Shown here piece by piece: positions 22,853 to 34,534 of a stretch of DNA of 64,000 nt (position 1 is its first letter; every line of letters begins with the position of its first letter). The notes beneath the pieces are model-generated. The model was not told the origin of the DNA. It ran no database searches and was given only the letters and a program-made list of their open reading frames with translations. Both the position numbers and the translations under genes were made by a program. Source of the DNA: Turritopsis dohrnii (Eukaryota; Cnidaria; Hydrozoa; Anthoathecata; Oceaniidae); contig BQMF02000025.1 of the NCBI GenBank assembly GCA_027922465.2, positions 1,336,501-1,400,500 of the forward strand, written 5' to 3'.

Positions 22853-22988
22853 TCGAATTTAGATCTCGTCAACTAACTATAAAATTTTAGTATTAAATTT
22901 GCTCATGACTCATTTATTGTGTGTACAGTGTGTTTATATGTATATATTTTATTTTATCGGTTTTACCTATATTTTATCTTTATTTTAG

Positions 22989-23014
22989 CTGAAGATGATT
23001 ATTAATAATCGAAA
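22989..23014 (+). other. Hammerhead-like core, inverted terminal segment
   Basis: Identical core to the one at 22476-22501, on the plus strand. Confidence 0.5.
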
Positions 23015-23032
23015 TATATCCTAAACTATACA

Positions 23033-23265
23033 AGACGAGATCTAAATTCGTCTTTTGTGTTTAAGCTAGGCTTTAATGATCTAATAAAAAGTGCTTTTAA
23101 TGTTAAAAGATGAGTGATTGACCGTGAAATTGTCATTATTTCGATATTTTCCAACTTCAGCTCTGTATCACATGATTTAAAATGAATTCCCACTGGACTC
23201 GACTTTTCATGCTCTTTAAATCGGGTGATTAGATGTCGGCTAGTCTGGCCGACATAGATCTCGTC
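23033..23265 (-). pseudogene. GIY-YIG endonuclease C-terminal fragment, unit 2
   Basis: Repeats unit 1 at a 413-bp offset. Its last codons run instead into the inverted terminal segment (RSR then LV and a stop), showing the tandem junction near 23036. Confidence 0.8.
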
Positions 23266-23401
23266 TCGAATTTAGATCTCGTCAACTAACTATAAAATTT
23301 TAGTATTAAATTTGCTCATGACTCATTTATTGTGTGTACAGTGTGTTTATATGTATATATTTTATTTTATCGGTTTTACCTATATTTTATCTTTATTTTA
23401 G

Positions 23402-23427
23402 CTGAAGATGATTATTAATAATCGAAA
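23402..23427 (+). other. Hammerhead-like core, second inverted terminal segment
   Basis: Identical core again, 413 bp after the previous one, as the tandem unit predicts. Confidence 0.5.
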
Positions 23428-24336
23428 TATATCCTAAACTATACAAAAACAATAATTACATTGTTGGCATAAATTAAAGTATAATGTGATTTTAATTAAT
23501 TCATTCTTTTAAAATTGCAATTCCTACCATTACATTCTTCTTACATTTATTAGATAAAGGATAAATGTACAGAAAAGTTTGAAATGAATTGAAAATTTTA
23601 TCAAGTTAAAGAAATGCAAATGGAATATCTGGTGCTTATGAGACAAATTTATAACGGTAAAATTGTCAATAATGTTTAGTTGTTTTTTTTACAGTAGAAT
23701 TACTATAGTAACCAATTTTTGGGCCTCAAACAATTAGATGGATTAGAAAATTACCTCAATTGATCCTGTGTCTATTTCTTGTGTAAAAGGAGAAAGATTT
23801 CAGCCAGGTGCTTTTCATAACATATTTCCTAATCATGTCCATACTTTCACTTCCTGCATCAAGCCATAGTTCCCCCCAATCATTGAGATCACCATGGTCA
23901 CATGAAGTGTGCTCATTGCAAATATGTCAACCATACAGTCCTAAGCCTTACTTTATCACCTTTGCGATTGGCACAGGAATACCAAAAGTGATTTCTTATG
24001 GAAGGGATCCATGGGGCCACAAATGGTTTGGATAAATGATAAATGATCAAAATCTAAAAATTCAACGGATTTTTTTAATAATAATTGTTATTTATAGTAT
24101 AAGTTTAAAGTCTAAGTTTTCTAACAGAATTTTCAAAGAAACAAACCTCTTGGATCAATTTCTTTGAAATTTTCCCAGCTTTGTGCCATACATTAAGACT
24201 GTAGCGTACATTTTCAAACAGTGGATCAGTTCCTAAACTGTGATTATATATTAAGAATGTTTGATATGACCAAATATCAGGGTTGCCTAAGTCATTGCTC
24301 AGAATAGTGTGATTTGTGAAAATTTTGGAAAACTTC

Positions 24337-26278
24337 CAAGTGATCTAACTTGGCTTATAAAAAGTTAAAAACTTTGACTTAAGACATCATACAGTACAAA
24401 GCCTTGTAAAATTAAAAAGGACTTTGAATATAGTCATCAATAGTATATGCAAAGCTTATAACAGTGAAATTTCTGAATAGTCTCCCTGCAACTTATAAAA
24501 AAACTAGACTAAGACTAAATGTAAATTCTCCTTCTGAGGCTTTGGTGTCATTTGTTATGACGTGTAAAGTACTACTCATAATCATTGCTATATATTAATA
24601 GCATTGCCTTTGAGAGCACTATCCAGACACAATAAGAACATTCATGGCCTGAAAGAAATAAAGGATAATTTGATATACTTATAATTCTCTTTAATGTGCT
24701 GTGTGCATATCTCATTAACTACTACTTTTTTCTCGATCATAAGATATTTCATAGACTGCATAAATAGATGTGCTTACATCTTAGTAGATTGTAAATTAAC
24801 CTAGTAATGAAAGTGAAAGATGAAATTACTGCATGGTATAGTTATATAATGTGTCATTTTACACAAAGCATTTGGAGTCAAAGCAAGGACGTTGTAGATA
24901 TAGGAAAAATGAAAAGCAAAAATTCCTTATTTAGTTCAACAATAACAATGTTCCAATGTCTTGCTCCATCAATTTATCCATGCCTTTGATGTATTTGTCA
25001 ACTTTTTTATTTTATTTGATTACTCATTTTGTGTTACATTATTACATAATGTGTGAATCAAAAAATTTCCACCTGAAACAATAGAATCTACTGTGTTAGG
25101 TTGATTTCTTTTATTCACACTGTAATAACTCTCGTTTGTCCCCAAAAGACATGGTAATTAGTTTCTTGTTTCTTAGAATCATGTTCCATTATAGTGTAAA
25201 GTTCCCTTGGTAGCAGACCTTCCGGGAGAGTCAAGTTGGCAATCTCCACATAAGATATTTCCATTGTTTTTAAGTCAGATATCAGATTATCCCGCATATC
25301 ATAATATTCCTGTTTGACAGCAGGTTTTCAGAAAATGATGTATATGATGGTTTTCCAAAGTTTAAGAAACTGCATAGACACTTAAACTGATTAAACTGTC
25401 CCCCACTGAGAATAACTGAACTGTCAACAAAGTAATTATTAGCAAATCCTGCACCATATAAAGGTGAGGATTACCAGTAGTCATGATGGTAAGCCTCACA
25501 TACCCAAGTTAATTTCAAAGTCATTCCTGAAAATATTTTTATAAAACAATAAATATGTAAAGTAATATGAAATTAAGTTAGTTTACTCTTTTAGTTTGTA
25601 GGTATTGTTATAGCACACTGTTTAAAATTATACATTCTATAGATTAAATAGAGTTAATTTTAAGTATATGGTAAAATATCATATTAAACTCCCTCAGGAT
25701 TTGAACCTGAATCTTTCTTGAACTATCAAGAATGTCTGCTGTTCTGACTTTTTTTTAGAAGAAGAATTTGTTTAAGCGACTTCCTTTGTTGCTGCTGACT
25801 AAAACATTTAATAAGCTTTAAGTATAGTGATGAATTGTTATTTATGATATATTTCATGGTACACTATAGTTTATTTTTTTATATTTATATATTTAGATTA
25901 TTATACAGTTTATTTTGTAAGATATTTTTGATATATATAATAGCTTTTGTTACATTGCTTGTTTTTTAATTTCTCAAACTTTTATTTGTACTTACAAAGT
26001 TCTATTTTTGTTGATTTTGATTGTTATTTACAGCTTATTTTTTTAACTTTTTTTTATAATCTATGGTTGTTGTTTTACATTGTTTGTTTGTTAATTGCTC
26101 AAGTTTTTAATTGTACATACAGAGTGAGTTGTATTCTATGTGAGTTGTATCAGAAAGTTCAAAGTTACTACGGTTTTATATGGAGAAACTCTACTTCTTA
26201 CAAAATTATTTCTTACAATATTTCAGAGGGTTGTAGACACCATCAGATAAACAATGAACTCATTTAGAAAAAAATTTA
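24337..26278. other. Mostly non-coding, one possible exon
   Basis: On the minus strand 25297-25115 reads MRDNLISDLKTMEISYVE... TLPEGLLPRELYTIMEHD, which has coding-like composition but matches no family I know. The rest is AT-rich with T-runs (25860-26060) and no support for a gene. Confidence 0.3.
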
Positions 26279-26441
26279 CCTCTAGTTTATTACAACATTT
26301 AGTTGTATCACAGGCACATTGACTTGTTAAACACAGGTTGTTGCTGCTTTTGCATGGGCATTTTCTGAAACATTTTCCCTTGCAGTTGCATAACTTTCTT
26401 TGAACAATATTGAGCAAATTGTCATTTCCCTGAAAATATCA
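26279..26441 (-). pseudogene. CXC-type cysteine-cluster exon B
   Basis: Bounded by TTTCAG-like and GTAAAT splice signals. It encodes KLCNCKGKCFRKCPCK and CLTSQCACDTTKCCN. The spacing C-x-C-x3-C-x3-C-x-C-x6-C-x4-C-x-C-x4-C is the same as exon A at 27.3 kb and resembles zinc-binding CXC domains (tesmin/TSO1, pre-SET). Its gene partner is not identified. Confidence 0.5.
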
Positions 26442-26596
26442 TACAATATCAAACAATACATATCAGCATAACCTTGTACAGTATGTTAACTGATGTTTTC
26501 TTATTTTTTCGAATTGTAAGATAATATTCAACTCAATAAAAGTTAGTAAATATACTTCAAAGAAAACTTTGAGAATATTCTTGATAAGTAAGTTAA

Positions 26597-26730
26597 AATA
26601 CTGCAGGAGTAGTAACTTCCTCGTCATCTTCATTTTCAGCGTCAGTAGTTTCAATGTTGTATTCATCTTCGCTGCTACTAGATTCATTGTCAGCAGCCTC
26701 GATCCCCAAAGATGCAAGGTCTACTGAAGG
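26597..26730 (-). pseudogene. Acidic C-terminal exon
   Basis: Reads SVDLASLGIEAADNESSSSEDE... EDDEEVTTPAVF and stop, after a CCTTCAG acceptor. It lies downstream of cysteine-cluster exon A on the same strand and could be its last exon. Confidence 0.4.
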
Positions 26731-27269
26731 CTATGGTTTAACCAATAAAGGTACGTTTTTGCTCATAAGCCTTCAATTTTGGGATTTTTTTAATGGTTAG
26801 CCCCTGTTTAACATTTTATTTCTCTTAGACTGACAGAAAATAAGTAAGATACAACACGTATACTCAAGATTTAGAATTTTCAAACCTTAATTGAAGAGAT
26901 TTTAGAGGGAACATACTTTGCAAGTTTCATGATTGGGTACACCTAAACTTTTTGTCAAGAAGAAAGCATCTTTTTGTATATAATTAACCAATTGGAAAAC
27001 ACCTTTAAAAAACTTACTCAAATTAACCAATTCTTGAAGAAATGTCTTCAAATTTTCCAGTTTTGCGAAATGGAATTCCCTCCTAAGTTTCTTTTTCAAA
27101 GCTTTACAAATTGAAAATATGTTTTCATACAAAGAATAAGAATGTTTCACAGTTTAATCACAGCTTAAAGACTGCACTGCTCAGATGGGTTCATTAAATA
27201 TTTACTTTTCAAATAAAGAAAATGGAAATTATGTTTTCAGTAGTTATATACCTTTTTCATTTGGTTCTT

Positions 27270-27461
27270 ACATTTCTTTGGATTACATTTACAAGAGGGT
27301 GTACATTTAGAAAATCCTTTCACACATGCACACCCTCTGACACAAGTGGCTTTACATTCACACCTGATTGCGTTACTCATATCATTAAAGGAGCTTTCAA
27401 GAACCCGGGAAGAATCCATTGATGCTTCATGCGGGGTTTGATACCTGAAATGATATTCCAA
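27270..27461 (-). pseudogene. CXC-type cysteine-cluster exon A
   Basis: Encodes RYQTPHEASMDSSRVL, then CECKATCVRGCACVKGFSKC and TPSCKCNPKKCKN. It has the same cysteine spacing as exon B, so the two may be duplicated exons or remnants of two gene copies. No start codon or upstream exon was found. Confidence 0.5.
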
Positions 27462-27655
27462 TTACAAGCCATAATACCTCTTAAATTATTCTGTTACTCA
27501 TATGAAAGCTTTTGTGATCTCATATTTAAGCGTAATACCTGGAAGTTGCAGAAAAGCAACTTCACTTTTGAAAAATAATTCTATCTAGTGTTGTATAATC
27601 TAATATAAGAAAAAGTTGATATTCTGTAAAGTTACTTGCGTTTGATTTAGACTTT

Positions 27656-29246
27656 TAGCCCATGAGCTAGGTCGATGTTTGGGCTCAATTTTAGGAAAAA
27701 GGGAAACTTGGTTTTCTGCTATCTATCTATTATTTGGAGGCACCAAGGGATAAAACAGGGGATGAAATATAATTTTTAAGGGAAAAATGACAAATTTCAG
27801 GAAGGAAGCAAATTATGATTATAATTATGATGTATGTTTTTATTTTGGATAATATAAGTACTGTGGCACTATATATAAAAGCAAAAGTTGTATTTTTTGA
27901 TAGTCTTTTCCAGCAGCAAATTCCATATCACTGTCATTAGCATCAGGTTCATCACAAATAAAACTTGAGAAGATTTGATGGTGTCTGAGATTAAAGGTGA
28001 ATAACACATGAAGAGTTTTGTTGACAAACGGAAAGTTAATCAAACTGTTGACTTTTACGATCCTATCAAGTGACTCTGTTTTGGAGCATTTTCCTCTACT
28101 AAGAAAATAGCCAAAGTAAAACTGAAATAGTTGTGCAATTCGGTGCCCATATTAGGAATATTCGGTGACATATTAGGAAAGATGTCTTTAATTGAACACA
28201 TTTAAAAGATTGATTTAAAAGTAATCTTTTTTTATCCGCTTGGGCCTATACCTTGGACACTCTCAACAGGCAGCGGCGAGCATATGAAAACAACTAAATG
28301 AAAAATCATTCATGAGCAAGAATCCAGAAGTGTTGACGGTTAAGGGTACTGCTCTTAGCTACGGTAGTCTTAGCTTGTTCTTAGGTCTTAGATGTTTGTT
28401 GTTTGATGTGTTTGATGTATACTGCAGAAAGGAGAAATTGTTCAACAAGTAGAACAAGTAGCAAAAATTAGTATGAAGAAATTCAGATTCAGAATTTGAA
28501 AAATTGGCGGTTAACATATATAATTATTGATGCTAATAACAGTGATTCTGATTTGGAATCTGCTGCTGGAAAAGACTATCAAAAAATACAACTTTTGCTT
28601 TTATATAACGCAATTATGTTCAGTTATTTCTGCTATCATGTCAAGTCAATTTTCCATTTGTAGGAGTTTTCTAGTGAGTTATTGGAAGTAAACCAGAAAA
28701 AAGATGTTTTTTCGTCAAAAAATAGCAATTTTACACCCTGAAAACCTATTTTTCAGCATTATTATCTATAATTTTAGCTCAATTATGCCTAGTTCTGGTA
28801 TTACCTAAATGAGTTAGTATATTATTTACTTTAAATGAGACATGTTATTGTTTAGTTGACTTTTTTAGTAAAGAATATGCAAAAAATAGTTTAAAAAAAC
28901 CTGATTTTTCCCTATTTTCTTCTAACCAAACCCCCTGAAAAAGATTTTTGAAATTTTTTTTATTACAAACTAATTCTGAACATATCTTCATATCACATAT
29001 CACTAACCTTCAAGGAATAACTAATTATATATCACTGTTAATGCTATTTTCCTTAAGGAACCCTTATAAACGCCAAAGGTACCCTTACTTTAACCCCCTG
29101 ATTCCATGTAAAAGCTACCGATTTGACTGGGTTATCATACCTTTCCTAAAAGTAGGGACCCTATAGATAACAAAAAACCAAGTTTCCCTTTTTCCTAAAG
29201 ACTGAAAGCCGAAAACCCAAAATTTTGGGATTTAGCTCATGGGCTA
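27656..29246. mobile_element. 1.6-kb fold-back TIR element
   Basis: Starts and ends with the inverted 14-mer TAGCCCATGAGCTA, then shares inverted stretches such as AGGAAAAAGGGAAACTTGGTTTT. A second inverted pair lies inside: TGATAGTCTTTTCCAGCAGC near 27898 against GCTGCTGGAAAAGACTATCA near 28562. There is no coding sequence except a short mirrored DANDSD..AAGKDYQK frame in both arms. Confidence 0.75.
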
Positions 29247-31351
29247 TTTCTGATCCTCTGAGGAATACGCCACTAATTGATGAACCATCTATTCTTGTGA
29301 AGTCATCTAAAGTTGGCATTCTAATCATTTTTGCTACTATTGTATTTCAAAATAACTAAAAAGATATTTAACTTCACATTCAGGTTCCACTAGAACAATC
29401 TGACTAAAATCATTCTTTATACTATTACTGTCCCTACTTAGCTATAGATATATTGCAGGGTGACATAGATTGTTTTATATATGTATCCTTTCTACTGTAA
29501 CACTTTTCAAAAATGAAAAAAAGTAGAAAGGAGAGTGCTCTTCTGGGTTCTATGTCTTTTTCCTCTGGCTTTTGTATTTTTTTTAAATTAGTGGAAAGAT
29601 GTTTATAAATAGTCAAGTAAATTCAAAGCAATCTATGCCAATCAACCTGCTCCTTTATGAAAATAGTCTTGATAGATTTCACCCTATTCCCCATGCTACA
29701 CTATCTTATTGAAAAATTGACAACAACAACATTTTAAAATAAATGTTGTTGTTAGGTTAACACAGGCAGTGCATAGGTTGGAGAACAATGTAGACTATTT
29801 TCTTTTTGTCTTATATTCCATCTTATATATATGGTACCTAATATATTTATATATGCCTTTTATGCTTTGTTGCTTTTTGGAGGATCAGTGGATATTTTAA
29901 GGAAAGTCTACATCACACTACCAACCCAGGTGTCTATCCCTTTTTTTCACTGTAGTAGTAGGCAGTGATGACTGATCGTGTGTGGATGAGATACCTTGAA
30001 TTTGCAACAAGTTATTTGTTGTGTTCTCCTGCAGTTCTCTGTTGCAGTTAAAAATAATATTTGTAACTTGATTTATAGAATGAAGGGGGTGAGAATCAAC
30101 AAAAAATTTCAACAAAATTTGTTCTGTTGATTGAAAAATACAAATCTCAAATGTACACAAATGTGGAAATCAAATGTTTTTTTTTCATCCTAGGGTCTAG
30201 CCTTTTCAGTGAAAAAAGAAGTTAGGAACCCCCGGTCATACCTTTATGTTACAATGCTTCAGTCATAAGATAGAGGACTGTCAAGTTAACAAGGCACCCA
30301 CTGCTTTCATAAGGAAAGTGTGGTCATAATTCAATAGTTTTAGCTACCATAGCATTAGAATCCAAAATATTGATAAATGAAATACAGAAAATCTCTTCTA
30401 AAATAGTCTGGAAAGAAAGTAAATTCCACGCCATTCTGTCATATAGAAATTGAAAATCTTCGCCGGAGGTATCTGGAATACAACCAACATTTCCACATGA
30501 TTTGCCTTCTAAATCAAATAAAAAAATTCTTCGCATGTGTTTACATTCCATCGATCTGTATACACAATAATAGGCAAACAATCAATCCGCCATATGCTAT
30601 TACATTAAAACTTGTAGAAGACTGTACATAGTAATAGTTACGGACGTGTTAGTACATTTCTTACGCATGCATGAATTACCACTGTTTCACCTATCAAGCT
30701 CTATATATCTTCGTTGATTAACTTTAATAGGTACATTACAAATTGCACCTTCATTTTGGATAACTTGATCTTGTGCTTGTGACAGTAAAATAACTTCCTT
30801 AAAAAGCAAGCATTTGCAATAACACATTCAATCTGGAATTTAATTTGGTTATTTGAGATTTTTTGTTAATTTAGCCGAAATAAAATTTGTCGGTTCATGG
30901 TTTTTCTTAAATTTGGTCCAGCCTACAACCAAAAGAAAAATGTGACCATCTATGGGGAAAAAAGTACATTTGTCTTACCTGTAAAATACACTGGTATTTT
31001 ACCAGTTAATAATATAGTATCAATGTTTTTACCCATAATATGAAAATTTAGCGGTAAAGTAATTGTTATCGGTCATTACCGGTTACCCAATTGATCCATA
31101 CTTTTAGTGGTAAATTTACTGGTAAATCTATATCGATCCAATTCTATTGGTAAAGTGTGAATTATGATTTTTGAAACAAGAAAAGAGCTAGCTTTATGGG
31201 GTATTATGCCTAAGTTATCCTTTATGGTGTTATGTTACCATGGCATAATAATTCGAAATCATTTTTGAAAGTCAGAATGTTCAGTAATCAAATGTTTTTA
31301 GATGAATATGCAATGCATAGCAAATGAACAATCTTCCTATTGTTTTTTTCA
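29247..31351. other. No supported gene; one coding-like ORF
   Basis: A minus-strand frame at 30581-30324 reads MECKHMRRIFLFDLEGKSC... LYDRMAWNLLSFQTILEEIF; composition is protein-like but I recognise no family. At 30985-31130 there are repeated ACTGGTAAA/TACCAGT-type words. The remainder is AT-rich without features. Confidence 0.3.
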
Positions 31352-32050
31352 TATACAGTTTGTACCAGAGAATTTTGGTCTGAGATTTTAACAGCCCATA
31401 ACTCTTCACATCTCTATCTGATTTCAGCAATTTTTTCACCATTCGATAGGATTTTATTCAAGGATTTTAAAAATATACATTTTGTTCTTTTATTATTATT
31501 TTTTGGAAAAAATTAAGGATTTTACCATGAAAAACTTATCTTCTTAATGGTTAATTAACACATCTCTCAACAACAGCTAACAAAGGGCATTATCAAAAAC
31601 AACAAGTTAAGTGGCTGTAAAACACAAGAGTCATCAACAACAAAACTTTAAGCTGTCTCAACATGTCCCCCTTTGGACACAGCGATTTGCTCTTGCTGTC
31701 ATTTCATAAAGAGCGACGAATAAAATTTTGATTTTGTTTAAGATTATTAGTTGCGTCAACACTTTTACTTCTCAACTCTGATAGACCAGGTATAGACTCT
31801 AGATCTCAGTGGAGAAAACGTTTTGTAGCAAGGAACGATTGCTCATATGATGTGCAGAATTTTGTTCAAACCCCCGTCTCACAATTTTTAACTTTGTGAT
31901 GAGATATTAATTTTAGTGTGTTCAATAACACCACAACATGTTCGTAATAAACAAAAGAGTAATTGCTCATGAAAACTTACTCTTATTAACCATTAAGGAA
32001 TTAATGACTGTGACAGTTTAAAGAAACCCTATTTACTATAAGGGTTTCAT
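31352..32050. mobile_element. Repeat B, copy 1 (mariner-like end), empty of Harbinger
   Basis: Begins TATACAGTTTGTACCAGAGAA and matches 38174-38737 plus 42833-42960 in order (AGAGTCAT, AACATGTCCCCC, CACAACATGTTC, TTAACCATTAAGGA). At 31908-31919 it reads through the site AATTTTAGTGTG where copy 2 holds a Harbinger. No ORF was found. Confidence 0.8.
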
Positions 32051-32214
32051 GCTAACACTCTTATGCTCGACTGTTGTATGACCATGAGATTCGAATGGAC
32101 AGAGGTACTACCATTTGGAACCTTGCTACAGGTTTTCAAACCACGCATCATCAACATTGACTACTGCGAGTATAGTGCGCATCCACACAAGATTTACAGC
32201 CAGGGCATGGGAGA

Positions 32215-33260
32215 GTTTTTGAGCCCTGTGTAAACACAGCTTTTGGACAATCATCCATGTAAGTCTTTACGATGAAAAAGTGAAGGGAATGGGTATTATT
32301 TTTATTTAAATGAATGTGAGTATTTCAAGAGATCTTTTGCAACTCATTAAGCCGACGTTAAAATGTTTTCATTTGTCCTTTCCCAAATTCACTCTTTATG
32401 GGAATATCATCTAAATAAAGTTACAAAAGTCAACAAGGATCACTAAAAACGTTGCAATATGAACTATTCATTTGAGGGCACATCTCCACTTTTTGAAGGC
32501 GAAATATCTGTTGAATAAAAATAATTCTCAACTGACATTTTACTTTCCCTGAGGAAAATAAAAATATAAGTTTTCGCCAAGGGATTTCCAAAATAGCTTA
32601 AATAGAATTTCAGCGGATGGTTTTAATTATTGTTAAATTTCGAACTAACTCTTGTATCTTTTATTTTCAGCTGAATGACAACCAGGTAGAAAGTGGATTT
32701 TTATACACAAATAATTGTTACCTGGAATGTATACATAATGATTAATTTAGAAAGAGTATAGAAAAATTTCCCTGTCTATTATAATTATAATTTAAATAAT
32801 CATTTTTTATATGCACTGATGATGGTTTTCTACCGAAAAGCTTTTGCTTAATTTTAAACTTGTTGTTTGTTATTTTCTTTATCTATAACAAGAGCCAGAT
32901 GGCGCAAAACGGTAGCAGCAAAAGTACTTACCACAAGAATACTTTTAAATTTGAAATTTTACTTTAAGTTCTTAAACGTTCTGTAAACGTTATTTCTTGA
33001 GGTATCTTACTGGTGGAAAACAGGCATAAAAGATATTATAATGTTTAAAATTAATGTTTAAAACTCGTGTAAATAGGATCTAATCGCAACACACCAGCAA
33101 TTTAATTTATTAGAAGACAAAAGAATTATACATGCATGAGCTGTTTATAACGTACGTTTTTTTATAAGAGCTTATGTAGAAAAAAAAAATGTATGTTTTG
33201 AATTATAATTTTTTGAAACCGAAAATGAATTCAAACAGATAACTGGCTTTTTTTAACTCG
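32215..33260 (-). repeat. Inverted copies of repeat family A and the 11.7/14.4-kb flanks
   Basis: On the minus strand, 32215-32700 matches 12950-13440 (repeat A). The stretch 32880-33260 matches pieces of 11700-11880 and 14345-14500, joined without the 2.45-kb TIR element. It therefore serves as an empty-site reference. Confidence 0.65.
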
Positions 33261-33780
33261 ATTTTTGAAAGCCTTGATGTTCATAGCTTACAAACGTAGA
33301 AAGTAATAAGAAAGTCTGATCTGTGCTTTACTGACACGAAAAACATATCTATTTTCAAGTGCCAAAGTTCATTGATTCAGTACCGTAAAAGTAACTAAAA
33401 GTCCCAGTTTTATGTAGACCTATTTGATTAATATCCATTCCTTCATCAATTAAGTGATAAAATATCAAAGAAAAAGTATTTTAAATGTATGTGATTGAAA
33501 ACCTTCGAAAATTCAAAAGGCTGCGTTCGTTCATTAGAATGTATATTGAGTTTTTAGTGGGGACTCGCATACTCTAAATCGTAGGCTAAAAACTGCCGTT
33601 TCGGCCGGAGTAGTAGTAGTAGTAGGAGTAGTAGTAGTAGTAGGAGTCCAAGGGTGTTTTAATACGGTATTCGCTTACGCTGCTACCGTAATAATTTAAT
33701 ATCACAGTCTTTTTAAATGGAAGATTTAAACCTATGAAGAAATAAAGCACTAATAAATTTTAACCAAATCCTTTGATACT
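33261..33780. repeat. Spacer with a (GTA/GGA)n microsatellite
   Basis: AT-rich spacer. A (TAG)n array with regular GGAG interruptions lies at about 33609-33647. No gene is seen. Confidence 0.7.
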
Positions 33781-34125
33781 TTGATAATATCTGTAATGTG
33801 CGACAGACTGGACCCTCATGAATATGCCACTACAGTGGTTCTAACACCAACAAACGGTGCTTTTGAGGGATATGAACATCCGGAAGGTATCTGTAATGGC
33901 ACCCGCTTGATTGTTCGTGAATTATCACATAACTTTATTGCTGAAGTTTTGACAGGGTCGGCATTTGGGGAAATGTTTTTGATACCTAGAGTACAATTTT
34001 CACCATCCGATTCAGGTATGCCTTTTCTATTGAGCGCAGACAACTTCCTATTGGGTTGGCGTTTTTTACCTGGACAGTTCATACAACATCGAACAGGCCT
34101 GTTCAAGGGCAAAAGCATTTGGTAA
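33781..34125 (+). pseudogene. Helitron helicase (Pif1-like) C-terminal fragment
   Basis: The frame contains PEGICNGTRLIVREL, then EVLTGSAFGEMFLIPRVQF and SPSDSGMPFLL. The [G/C]LCNGTRL.V..L...+..A.+..G...G....IPRI...P.. motif is the conserved penultimate block of Pif1-type helicases in Helitrons. The following motif with KSQGQ is absent, so this is a piece. It is probably the autonomous partner or ancestor of the Helitron end at 36461 on the same strand. Confidence 0.75.
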
Positions 34126-34534
34126 TGTTAAAATCAAAGGTTGTTTTAATGGAAAGATTATACCTATATATACTCAAAACGTTGTCTTTTCACAAGTGTT
34201 GCTGTGGATGCTGTGATTATTTAAATGTTGTGGCCTATTCGGTTATATAACAAGATAGTGTAAATACCTACAGTGGTGCCCACAGTTTTTGTGGCTTCTT
34301 CTGTACACCAGCCACTGTTTGATGTTGTGGCTTATTATAAGTATATTGTTAACATTTGGTGTGTTTTTTAGGTGGAGTACAAGTCCCATTGACTTACGTT
34401 CTCGTTGTGTACTCCGTTACCATGAATTGTTCTTGAAGGAACCTTTATGAACGATTCATGAACCAAAAGTCAGTGCATGCTTCATATTATCTCTCCATGA
34501 TTGTAACTTCTGTTTTTTATTTTTTTAGGTAAGA

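Larger units (their letters stand above)
22465..23460 (-). mobile_element. Penelope-like element: tandem 5'-truncated copies
   Basis: Two nearly identical 413-bp units (for example AAATTCGTCTTTTG at 22631 and 23044) are followed on the minus strand by an oppositely oriented copy of a 175-bp terminal segment. On the minus strand the order is inverted terminal segment, GIY-YIG remnant, inverted terminal segment, GIY-YIG remnant, sense terminal segment. Tandem and inverted terminal repeats with 5' truncation are known features of Penelope-like elements. No reverse transcriptase is left. Confidence 0.8.
21630..24336 (-). pseudogene. Decayed multi-exon gene of a WH..K..KKL family
   Basis: Four coding-like blocks lie in order. 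About 24336-24150 reads FLIYNHSLGTDPLFENVRY then SLNVWHKAGKISKKL and ends at a GT. About 24011-23762 reads PWIPSIRNHFWYSCANRKGD, shifts frame to CNEHTSCDHGDLNDW, and shifts again before TQEIDTGSIE. About 22366-22173 reads RHQLGFIDYNSHLGRPQLKK with a GT donor. About 21932-21630 ends PAPPQHELMERHVKR. This order recalls a large invertebrate/fish family of unnamed proteins with WH-x-AK...KKL, NHFWW, CDHG and LGxLDYN blocks. At least two frameshifts show decay. A Penelope-like fragment sits in the intron between blocks 2 and 3. The family recollection is not database-verified. Confidence 0.5.

Noticed and set aside
25680..25745. Possible tRNA (B-box-like GGTTCAAATCC on the minus strand)
   Set aside because: No A box and no cloverleaf could be drawn.
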